From NCBI GenBank assembly GCA_013076295.1, contig RQOL01000855.1, positions 1,736,001-1,800,000 of the forward strand: 64,000 nt of DNA. Direction: 5' to 3'. This document shows positions 36,501 to 47,000 of the stretch, piece by piece. Within the stretch, counting starts at the first letter, position 1. Each line of letters starts with the position of its first letter. The position numbers were made by a program, and so were the translations under genes. The notes under the pieces are model-generated. The model worked only from the letters and a program-made list of their open reading frames with translations, had not been told where the DNA came from and made no database searches. This stretch comes from Sanderia malayensis. Lineage: Eukaryota; Cnidaria; Scyphozoa; Semaeostomeae; Pelagiidae.

Positions 36501-37704
36501 ACTGGCTTACTTTGGTACACACGTCTGCGACTGGAACCTGTGCCACTTCGTCACAAAGAACATCAGTGAAATTTGGCTACAACATGAGAACTGGCTGTTT
36601 CATAAGGTATTCTATAACCTTTCATCTCACCTACCCCACCCCCTATCAAACGTCGCTTAAAAGACTTTAACGCAAATACTACCATTTAATACCTGACAAC
36701 AAACTTCACCTCAAAAACTTTGAATGACTTCTAATTACTATTCTGTGTCTTTTTTTAGCATAAAACAAGTAATGACCACTGCCGAATGCGTGACTTTACA
36801 AAACATCATATACAACACTTTGCTGGTTGATTTTCCAACACATGTAGCAATGTTTGGAAATTCAGCAGTTACAAATACGGCTGACTGGGTTAAAATCATC
36901 AACAACAAACCAAGCACCCCAGTACGTGCTTCACCTCTTGTTTTAGCTGGATAATTCTCTAATAAGTATTCTGATATTGTATATTTGAAGAAGCAAATAC
37001 TGTAAATCCTTGAATACAATACATTCACTAAACGACTTCAATGTCTGGAAACTTGGACTTAATATCCGTCCAAATGATTATCAGGATGGGGGCTTATTCG
37101 AGGGGAGGGCTATTCGATGATTTACGGTACTTATCATCATCTTTTTTTATTTGTTTTAGGCAATTGCTGTTGACGGACGCTGCACGAATATGATCCTTGG
37201 AGTTCACATTGAAATACTTTATAGTAAAACCGGATATCTGGGTAACCCCCAATCAAGGGTAAGACCTCACAACGATATCCATCCCTATTTGGTATTGATA
37301 TTTTTTCGTAATCTATTCACAAAGTTCACACGTGGTTTATTATTGATTTCAATTCGTTATAGATCGTTGGTGTTCAAGTCAAGTATGACAGTCCAAGGAT
37401 TCTAACATTTCAAGTGAGTTTATTTTTATATGCGTTAGCCCCAAGTCGAATCATGAACTTGATCATTAACCACGCCACTCTAAGGCTGTTATACATGCAT
37501 CAACTCAAAGTAGTGCATTTCTTTCTTTTCCAGTGCATTGCACCTTATTGCCAGCCGACTACTTCAACAACCTCAAATCAAAACTTCGAAGTCTCACAAT
37601 CGGTATCATTTGTTGATGTCTCAACTACACCCGAGGCTGAAATCAAGCCACAGCCTCCTTATGAAGCTAAAGCGCCATACGATTTTTTCTATCCATTCGT
37701 CTGA
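33508..37704 (+). CDS. TCTN1: Tectonic family protein (ciliary transition zone), 14 exons
   Basis: Tectonics belong to the MKS/transition-zone complex at the ciliary base and affect Hedgehog signalling in vertebrates. Exons: 33508-33580, 33801-33915, 34027-34133, 34450-34592, 34790-34895, 35065-35282, 35377-35751, 35911-36045, 36247-36344, 36469-36606, 36759-36921, 37160-37258, 37363-37413, 37534-37704; 663 aa. A signal peptide comes first, then the family signature CPCDL...CDVNCCCDKEC. Later blocks include SGNPGYVRGLPVLAGT and the ending PYDFFYPFV. Exon 7 adds a Ser/Thr/Val-rich insert with repeated SSATV. The paralogue (TCTN1/2/3) is uncertain; the symbol reflects closest impression. Exon 6 uses an acceptor without a pyrimidine tract, inside a dispersed repeat. 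Exon 8 has a duplicated acceptor. Confidence 0.9.
34993..35064. repeat. Dispersed repeat copy A abutting Tectonic exon 6
   Basis: Shares CCCACCCTAAAATRTK..T..CGAAATAAGCCCCCGGGGG(C/T)TTAA with copy B at 63763-63835. A related fragment (GGGGGCTTATTCGAGG) occurs near 37086. The predicted splice acceptor of exon 6 falls at its right edge. Confidence 0.6.
35831..35913. repeat. Tandem duplication of the acceptor region before Tectonic exon 8
   Basis: GCAAGTC(A/G)ATTCTGAT(T/C)A...TTTTCAGGCA occurs twice, about 41-45 bp apart. It creates two TTTTCAG|GCA acceptors, at ~35866 and 35910. Use of the first would lead to GCA TTG TAG, an immediate stop. Confidence 0.75.
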
Positions 37705-40148
37705 AGAATTGCCGTAAGTGGAATTTATACTTCTCGCGTTCTCGTTACCATGACATCAACAGTTCTGATTATTTCGAGTTTAGTTTGGCTATCCATATTT
37801 ATCATAATGGATTTTTGTGATCTTGAGCTCAAGGCTACGCACAGTATTTGCCATCTCCCGCTGAACTGCACATTTAATTATGAAACACCCTGAAGTTATG
37901 CTTCATTCATTGCGATTGACCCGTTAACTGCGTCGAATGACGGGGGTTTGGTACAATTATTCAACGCTTAATTACAAGCACATGAGATGTGCTGGTTTTT
38001 TATTGAACAACCACCTTGTACTATTGATTCACTACCAGTACCAGCCATGTGTCGACTTGTTGTATCTATGAAAAAACTCAATTGAACAGTTATGTACAGT
38101 TGATATGATGTTATTGGGTATGAAACCATTCACCCCAAGTTTGCTTGAATTTTCGTGCATGAGTTCTCCCTCCGTTTAAAGACTCGTTTGTTATTATGTA
38201 CTCACTTAGTGATCATTGTCTTTAACTGAAGACATTGGATTATTTTGCGTCAACTGAAGGATTCGACTCTCGTGCATGTTATTTTACCTTTCCCTTCAAC
38301 CCATGCACGGTTGGCTCCAATACTAATCTCCCTGAATCACACGAGTGCGCCGTCCCATGGCAACATTCGTGAGAACCTGTTAAACACAGGCGGTTGCTTT
38401 TTTGTTGTCCATTGTTTCTCGTGATTGTTTCATCATATCAAACACACACACACACACACCACGTACCTGTCTCTGTGTATTTTGTATAGCTGCTACAGGT
38501 GTTCAGCTGTCAGCCATTCAGCTTCCAGTTTATACAAACAACACCCATCACATACACTTTTAAAAGAACCTTTCTTGCCATCGTACTTTCGTTGTTTTGA
38601 GGTTTTACATGATTTTGGATTCGCCTCTCGGTACAGTAGCTTGTTGAGCTGTCTCCAATTGTTGTGGGAACCACACCGACTTGATATCGAGGCTTTTATT
38701 TTATTACACAATCGTCCCCTGCACATGGACTTTTTCTTCATCTCATCTGTGACTTATCAGTGGCTTTATTTGACGGCCGCCGTCAATTTATCTTTTAGCT
38801 TCTTCATCACTATACCGCCCCTCATACCGCCACTCATACCGCCACTCGCACCGCCAGTGAATGAACAACTGGCGGTTTCAAATCACCAGGCTTAGCCTGT
38901 GTGATTTAGCAGACTCGTTTTAAATCTTCGGTTGAATGAGCCGAAGAAAAATGACCAGTGCTATTTTATAAGTTACTTAAATTCAGATTCAGACTCAGAT
39001 TCAGATTCAGATCTAGAAGAAGCTTTCTCATCTGGCTTCATTCTGCATTGCCGGATTACTACGAGAATTGGATGAGAAATTCGGTGCACATCTCTCAGTT
39101 CAACACTGTATTATTTATCATAAATGGGTGAATGCCTAAAGCATCGATATGTCCTTTTCCCAATCAATAGCACATTGAGGAAAGGCAAGCTATTTGAAAC
39201 AAACTATGGCTCCTCAGATCACCAGTCTATCATCCCTATCAAAGGGATAATTACCCTTCAGTTACCAGTTGAATATGGAGCCCAGGAACAACTAAAATGA
39301 TATTTATTTGTTATTATTCACGTTTCGTTTTTTATTACGACAGTTTAAGTTAACTTAATAGAAGTGTTGTGTTAACAAATGTTGTGCCGTAGAAGTTTTA
39401 AAGTTCTCCGAAAATCTCTCGCGTGTTATTACGATTTCATTATCACGAATAAGCTCAGTGCTTGGCTATTGCTTGTATCATCAAAGAATTTATTGACACG
39501 TGCATGCTTGTGATTCTATTTCCTGGTTGCCAAGGCCACAACTGGTGCGTTGCAAAAATTTCCCGCGCTTGTCTTGCTTGTAATTCGGGCATGGTCGTCG
39601 TGGATTGGAGGTTTGTTGTTTCTTAGTGAAGAGAATAGGCCGGCTGGTTGCAAGCAGGCAGGCTGGCTGGCATACAAACGCGCGCGGTTTGCTGGTACCA
39701 GATCTCAATTGGTCAGCTGCCGTCCGTACTGCGATCTGATTGGCTTAAGGCGGCTGGTTGTGCGGGTTTTTTAAAATAATAATGGATTGCAAGTTGCATT
39801 GCTCTTCAAAACACCTGTTTCAAAATTTACTTTAAAAGTTGGAAGGCCAAGTCGCCAAATTTATATTTTATTCTCATCAAACTGTTAGTAAGACCAGTTT
39901 GAATCTGTCGTTTGCTTTAGTCTGCCTGGATAAGTTGTGTCCGTTTTCAGTCACCGTTAAATTAGCGAGATTGATTTGCAACATTGCTCGGCCTAAGTTC
40001 TGACAAACTTACTTTCCTGTTGTGCCACATACAATAACAGCATCACGAAGTGTAATAAACAAGCGTTCTAAAGAAGCCAGGCATTCGCCAAGGAGTAGAA
40101 CAAGACGAACTTTTTAGGCAAGCAATTGGATTTTCTTGCATTAGCAAT
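37705..40148. other. 2.4-kb spacer with microsatellites
   Basis: No gene supported. It holds a (CA)n run at about 38441-38460, four copies of a 12-14-bp unit (ACCGCCACTCAT) at 38811-38857 and a GATTCA hexamer repeat at about 38981-39018. A GC-richer patch with TTTCCCGCG at about 39557-39566 may belong to the promoter of the downstream HLH gene. ORF 38425-38895 overlaps these repeats and is not credible. Confidence 0.45.
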
Positions 40149-41573
40149 ATGGAGGAAAAGAGTGAAGCAAGACAAGAACCTTCTTCCTACGAAGATGCCA
40201 CGAAAAATTTTGAGTACAGTCGATTGAGAATTCTGATACCAAAACTTGCTGCAAAAGAATCTGTGTCAAAGGTATGTCCTCGTTAGATTTATTGATGTAA
40301 TTCTTAGTTCAATGTTACTGCACTTTCAAAGTTTGTTCTCAGTACAAGTAGCCCTGTTCCACATAATACAGCAGTGAACTGTTATGGGGTTTGATGCTGC
40401 AAAATGATTGGACGGGTCCTTGAGTCGTCGAGTCCCATTAAGCACGCATTATTGCTGATGGTAATTGCTTCGTAAATGAGAAATCTCAGCTTTTTATACA
40501 CACTTTTAAGGTTTTATTATTCAATTATTGCCTGGTTGAAGAAGAACCGTGTCCTAAATTTACTTAAGTTGGAGATAAAAACCTATCAACCGCAGGCTTG
40601 TAAAATTTGCTGTTTATCACGTGGTTATATGCATATATAACATTATATTGAAACGTTTAGCTTGTCGCTAAGCTATGAAATTATCCCATCTCACTTAATA
40701 ATGATATTCAGCGGGTTTTCGAGGTAGTTTCTGAAGAAATTTAGTCGTTTCTTCAATTCATTTGATTCAAGATACATCTGCTTCGAAATTGAGAGCAGAT
40801 TTTTTGTATGATCTTAGATCAGCTGCCAGTTGTTTATGATCGTTAAGATAGCCAGCAGCCAAGCAATTTCCTTATGAAAATATTTAAATCAAAAACTATT
40901 ACTTTTGCGCTAATAATAATCAATATAAAAAGACGTTTTGATTTGAATTTGATATGCATCATCGGATTTTGGCTGTGCTTTTATTCAGGTCTTTTTCCTT
41001 TAATTGACTGTGCTCACACATAAAGTATTGTTTTGCTTTAGATAGAAGTTGTTGAAGAAGCTATCAACTATATAGCACAACTGCAGAACACCTTATCAAG
41101 CTATCACGACGGTACGTCTTACATATACACAGTTAGATAAAAATGTTCTTTCCTATTTAACACATTGAACCAATCATCTCCTTTTGAATTTTGAATCTGC
41201 TAAGAGCTAGAATCTCTCATGTCATTTGTTATGCAAGTTTATCTTACGTTATTTTTTATCTGTATAGTTTCATCGGAAGATCTTCAGCAACAGTTTTTAG
41301 AACGAGAGAGAAAAAGAAGCATGTTGATAAGGGAAAGGAACCGAAGAATACCCTCGTATTTGCAAAGTCGAAGCAAACGAAAGCCGAGGACACTACGAGA
41401 TCCAGTCAATGGTAAGTTTTTGATAAAACAAGCTATCTTATCAATATTTTCAATATACTCGGGGAACATCATTCTAAATCTGCTATACAACGACATTTTT
41501 TCCTGCCGCTTTTGCAGCCCGAGTTTTGCGACGCTGCGCTCTGTTTCGTTATTGCATTATATTCAAATCATAA
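40149..41573 (+). CDS. Id-like helix-loop-helix protein without a basic DNA-binding region
   Basis: Exons 40149-40271, 41042-41111, 41268-41411, 41518-41573; 130 aa. The HLH is helix 1 YSRLRILIPKL, loop AAKESVSK, helix 2 IEVVEEAINYIAQLQNTL (about residues 24-60). It is closest to the Id family pattern (YS.L..L.P....VSK.E....I.YI..LQ). The residues before helix 1 are acidic, not basic, so DNA contact is not expected. Id proteins block bHLH dimers from binding DNA. Unusually, the region after the HLH is strongly basic (RERKRSMLIRERNRR; RSKRKPR), which could be a nuclear signal or a displaced nucleic-acid contact. The last short exon is supported only by a good acceptor and an in-frame stop. Confidence 0.78.
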
Positions 41574-42898
41574 GCAGATATGGAGTAGGTTGATTCGCCA
41601 TTAAATAACGCCACGTTTCGACGCGGCATCAATCGCCAACAACTGTACACACAACGGGTTATTGTTTTATTATTATCTTTTAAAAGATGTTTGAATTTTG
41701 CGACGGCGATATCAAACATTGACTGGTACATCAATTCGTGAAGTTGTCTTCCTGATTTAGGCCAGTTCGTCGCATTTGTCGTGTGATAAATGCGACGAAG
41801 GAGAAATCTTGAGGTTTATCCAGCTGCCTGAACGTGGCATATGTCCTTCTACACTGGTTATTATATTTGTCGAGTATATATGCACCTGGTATGAAGAACG
41901 AATCGTATGATGCGGGTGGCCTACTGCATTTATTCAATTTTTAATTACTAATATTACTAGAAAGTGATATTCATCTGTATTCAGATTAGTTTTGTCCGAT
42001 TAAATAGAGGACGCTGCGAGTCGTTATTCTCGTTGTCGATGATAATCAGCCTCGTAATGAAGATGTAGATATCGGGCAGTCAGAATGACGTAATGCAATG
42101 ACGTGATAACCAACAATATTGGTTTCATGCATTGTTTCATGTTCAACTGGGGTGTTATGGTAGCAAAAACGTGTCCAGGAAAGGACAAATGTAAAGGAAA
42201 TTGGTTTGATTGGGTATATAATCAAGACAATGTTATAAATCCTTTTCTTTTCTTCTCTCACCGGCTGTCTTTTTCTTTGTGGCTCGAACATTCGTTAACT
42301 CGAACCATTTTCATCGGTCCCATGAAATGCTACGTCATTATCGCTGTCAAGGATAAAAAGTTTCAACATCGGAACGTCTTGACAGTGTATAGAAAGCATT
42401 TTAAATTTATCATCTGTGCAAGTTCAGCTGTAATGTTTATTTGCAGTCAGTTGCATTAGTATAAATCTCAGTTATACTGGGAGAATGATCGAGTTTTAGT
42501 CAGAAGTGTGGGTTTTTCTGCGTCGTGCTTTCCACGCGCCCCTCTTCTATTCTATGTCTGATTCAAGCAAATGGCCCTAATAGCGCCATGGTGACATCAC
42601 AATACCCTTCGAGCACAACTAATTATGGAGAATATGGAGACAAAAGCCGATTTTGAATAGAAGCGCACGTATCCGGTATAGTTGAAGAATCGTATTGATA
42701 TGAGGGCATATGGCGATACAAAGACAGTGAAAACAACCATACACATTCATTGTGCAGCTGAGAATATTGAAAATGAGATTGATAACTTAGCCTTGTTAGA
42801 TTTTATTAGTTGAACAATAGTCATGAGAATACGCCGTATTGAGAACAGCTGAGACGTTGTATTGAAAATTATGCCATCTTACTATTTAGTCAATGGAC

Positions 42899-42985
42899 AG
42901 ATCCATCATTTTTATTATAAGAAATTAACATCGACCTCCTCGACAGCGAGTGCTTCAGTTTCTTAAGGCATCAACAAGTTTCAAA
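42899..42985 (-). repeat. Dispersed repeat, copy 1 (inverted relative to copy 2)
   Basis: The reverse complement contains GTTTTGAAACTTGTTGATGC...AAGAAACTGAAGCACTCGCTGTC...GTTAATTTCTTATAA, which closely matches 55546-55612. The two copies are 12.6 kb apart in opposite orientations. Confidence 0.65.
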
Positions 42986-43113
42986 ACTCAATTTTTTTAT
43001 GATTTTCTATCAGTGTCTCAAAAATATGACGTGAACAAAACGATAAGCAAAACGATAGCATGAGTATCACGTGAACAAAACAATAAGCAAGTTTTTTAAA
43101 TTTTGCGCAATAT

Positions 43114-43197
43114 TAGTTATTAGTGGCATAAATTAGTTACCCAGCTTTTAGTGGCATTAATTAGTTACCTAATTATTGGTGGCATAAATTAGTTACA
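43114..43197. repeat. ~28-bp tandem repeat, 3 copies
   Basis: TTAGTGGCATAAATTAGTTAC repeated three times with minor substitutions (ATTA, TTATTGG variants). Confidence 0.8.
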
Positions 43198-43282
43198 ACG
43201 TGGTATGTCGAATGAGAGTAGGCGACGTATTAGTTGTATATTAGTAATCAATTAAATAATTTAATGTGTATTATCAGCTACA

Positions 43283-43385
43283 TTGGAACCTATTCTATAC
43301 CTCTATCGGGCACCTCTATACAACGAACACCTCTGTACAACGGACGAAATCATTGTTCGTTTCACGGAGGTTCCCACTGTATAAT
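43283..43385. repeat. Short repetitive element with CTCTATACAACGAACAC motifs
   Basis: Three diverged copies of CACCTCTATACAACGAACAC, ending GGAGGTTCCCACTGTATAAT. I have a general impression that such CTCTxTACAACGGACACC tracts are common in invertebrate repeats, but cannot assign a family. Confidence 0.45.
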
Positions 43386-44010
43386 ATTGCAAAGCATCCT
43401 TGATTTATATTGACCTTAATTGTTTTATAGGAAAAAGAAGTTAATTGGTGACAGGCAAAAATCACATTTGCTAACAACAACAACAACATTATTCATACAC
43501 GAAGTATTTCAAGTAATCAACGAATAAGCCCTTTCTCCGTTCCATGCCACGTGGTCATTATGGTGGTTAGTTTCACTGTGCACTCTACCGAATCGAGTAA
43601 ATTGCTTCTAGTTTCATATTATGTGCTGTTACAACGTTTCTTGCCCTGTTTTTTCACTGTATTCTGGGTATTCTTCAGTCAAGCCTTCAACGTTCATGTC
43701 TCTTCGTTCAAGCATCTTTTATTCAAGCCTTCTGCCTTCACAAGTTGCACCCTAAATAATTATATAGCTATGTATCTACCATTGCTATGCAACTTGCAAA
43801 ATTATTTTAATAGATTATAGATTTTCATTTGTACATAACAACAAAGTATATATAAATATATCAATAAGCTGATGATGTAAATATAAATGAGGTATTAAAT
43901 AATTATGTCAAAGCACAAATGTTGTCTGATTTATTCCCCATCTTCCCCTTGAAGCTCCATTTTTGCCATGTTCAGCACCGCGTTTTTTTATCCAAGTTTA
44001 GCACCAGAAT

Positions 44011-47000
44011 CTAGGATCGTATAACTTTGCCTTGAACTTCGAAACCATTTAGGAACAGCTCGTTCGAATCCGACGAATTTCGTCCAGTCATTCTGATTCG
44101 GAAGTATCGGAATGGTTGATGAGTTTTTGAAACTTTCCATGTTGCAACTGAGTACCTAAAAAGAGCATCACACCCTTTTTATACGTTTCTAGATTTATAT
44201 GTCGAAGTTTGTGCGAGAGACTGCACGTGTATCTAACCTTTCGTTGAGTGTTGTATCACTCGCATGATTCTTTATAGTACACCATTGATTTCCATCTACA
44301 GAGCCTTCCAACGCCCAGTTTCTAAGACAAGCATTTCCAGTTATCCATCCATGTCTAAGAGAGTATGATTCGGGAATGACACATATTTCTTCCCCAAAGT
44401 CAACAGCGTACCAAGAGCCCTCCAAGTCTTGGGTGCTGCATGGTAAAGCCTAAAAGAGAAGCATCAATTATGCTCTGATTTCATACTCTATTCAACACGA
44501 CAGCGGTTTGTTTATGCATTGCAGACAGTTGGAACTAATAGGTGAACGCATAAAGATTCATTTTTGTGATTTAGGTGCCTAACTGCAGTCTTACCTGTGT
44601 GTCTAAAATATCCGAAGCATTACCAAATCCTGCTGAGCTTCTGCTAACTTCAATCAATCCAGTTTTAGCCGGATTCTGCCAGGATCCTCTTCCATTCTTT
44701 GTTGATAGGTTGTGTATAATACCATCGTCTCCAAATCTGCAATCCTCAATGCTCTCCCTGTTCAATGATCTTATTTCATACTCCATATCCTTCATTCTTT
44801 TTTCTTGCAAGTCGATCTTCATTTCAAGTAGAGCTTCTTCTTTTTGTAATATATCAATGGTTGCTTCTTTTTCTTTCAATCTGTTTTGATAATCAACAAC
44901 ATCTTTCATTGTTTGCTCAATTCGCTCCTTAAGTTTCTCTGTTCTTTTGCTTGTTTCTTCATCAACCGCGCTCTTAAACTTCTCAATATCCTGCCCCTTT
45001 GCTTCACTAATCGTATTTCTATCTTCGCCATCACCATTGATGTCATAATATTTTCCTGCTACCAAAAATTCAAGATCTATTTCAGTCTTGTCCCTTGCTT
45101 CTATCATCTCCAGTTCTCCCTCTAATGACTTTAGTTTTTTCATTATCATTTCTGCCTTGTGTTCAGCTTGTTCCTTTTCTTTTCTCTCTTGTTTCAATTG
45201 ATAACGTAAGTCCTTTAGGATTTCTTCTGTCTTGTTCTGAAAGTCTTCTATTTCTCCTTCGTATTGCTTCATTATCTGCCCCCGCAGTGCCCTCTCTTCA
45301 CTCAGCCTCTTTCGCATATTGTCATAAGCCTCGGTCAGACGATGCTCTAACCTTTCATACTCATCTTCGTATTCTTTTATCAAATGATTCCTCTTCAGTT
45401 TTTCAGCCTCCAGATCATTATTTGTGGAAACCAGTTGCCTTGCTAGCTCCTCCGCTTTGTCCTGCATTGCATTTGCCTTCGCAGTTGCGGCTGCTTTGTC
45501 TGACGATATTAAATACCGAAATACTCCGATTTGCTCTGTTAAATACTGAACCAGCTCCTGAGGCTCCAGCGCTGTGGCTTCCATACCAAATATCTTCAGC
45601 TCTCCGTCACACAAATCTTCCAGGCGTAATATTTCATTTCCAAGTTTGTGCAGATCAACTGTGAACTTCTCTTTGTTTATGGTTTGAAAGTCGATGACCT
45701 TTGGCTGTCGTTTATCTTCAATCAGCTCCTGAACCTGTTGTTGCTTTGTTCTGTTATCATTAATGAAACTAATGATTTGTGTAAGTTCCTGGAGTTGGCG
45801 GTCTCTTGCCTTCAACAGCGCTGCATACCTTTCCTCTCTCGCAACTTCACCATCCTTGAACCTCTGTTCTGCTGAGACTGGAACCGCATCCTTTCCAACG
45901 TTGCTTCTTTGCTTGGAACCAGCCGGATCGTTTTCCAAGCTTCGGTTCATCTCCAGTATTGATATCTTTTCAGATAGCTCAAAGTTTCTCAGCTTCTCTT
46001 GAGTAAGCTCATCTTGCAAACGAAGTAGATCAGCATTTAGGGCATCAGTTGCACTGTTGGTATTTAACTGACCGCCCACATCTCCGTCTTCATTCTTTAG
46101 GATCTCATTGGTCGCATCAACATGAATACCGGATTGGGTAACGGCATCAATAACACCAGAGGCATCTGTAGCACGATTAATCTCAGCAGCATCAGTGGTA
46201 TTACCAGCATCAATGGCATCACTTGTAACAGCTGCATTAGCTGGATACAATGTTCCGTGAGCATCGGGTATTTCATCCACGTTCTTGCCAGCATCATTGC
46301 TGCCTGCTTGCATCAAGTCTACTGTATCCGCTTCTCTGCAATCCTCGTTCTTTGAACATTTCTTTGTAAGCTTTCGTTTCCATTTAATTTGATCAGTTGA
46401 ATTTATTTCTTCATCGTCGTTATATGAAGATCCGTACTCTATTTCCTCATCGTACTTCTGCTGTTGGGGGATTTCGAAAATACCACCTGATGCAAACTCA
46501 CTCCCATCCGACTGTCTGAGTTTTTGAACCTCCTCAAACATCTCGATTTGTTTAATCTGCTCTTTCATTAGATCATCTCTCAGTTCCCGTTTCTGTGATC
46601 TCAGCTTTGCAACCTCTTCGCTCAGATACTTCTCTCTATTGAGAATATCTTCTAGTGTTCGCTTCACATTATCATACTTATCTTTCGTCGTGTCTGCTGC
46701 TACTTGTAGCTCGTTGTTCTGCTTCGACAAGTCAATCAACTTATCAATGACTGCATGTATCTCGCTTGCTGGTACTTTATGTATCGATGTACCTTTGCAC
46801 GATTTAACCTCGTCTTCAAGCTTTGCTACAACCTCGCGTTCAGTACCCAATAGTCCTCTTAACGTATCTACTTGTTCGTTAAGCATTTCTTCGTCATTAT
46901 ACCCTATGTCTTGCTGCTCCTTTGTAGCCTCGTTTTGGTGACGCCTGTATAGTCGATACAACCATGATAAAGCAGCAAGAGCGAACATAACAACACAAAT

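Larger units (their letters stand above)
41574..44010. other. 2.4-kb spacer with repeats
   Basis: Contains no convincing gene. It holds the three repeat features listed separately (42899-42985, 43114-43197, 43283-43385) and AT-rich DNA, with (CAA)n at 43476-43488. Confidence 0.45.

Noticed and set aside
38425..38895. 156-codon plus-strand ORF
   Set aside because: Built on a CA microsatellite and a 12-14-bp tandem repeat; no domain, and an overlapping minus ORF is equally open.
45095..45664. 189-codon plus-strand ORF opposite the giant gene
   Set aside because: Leu/Ser/Pro-rich antisense shadow of Glu/Lys-rich coiled-coil codons; several similar shadows lie along the same exon.
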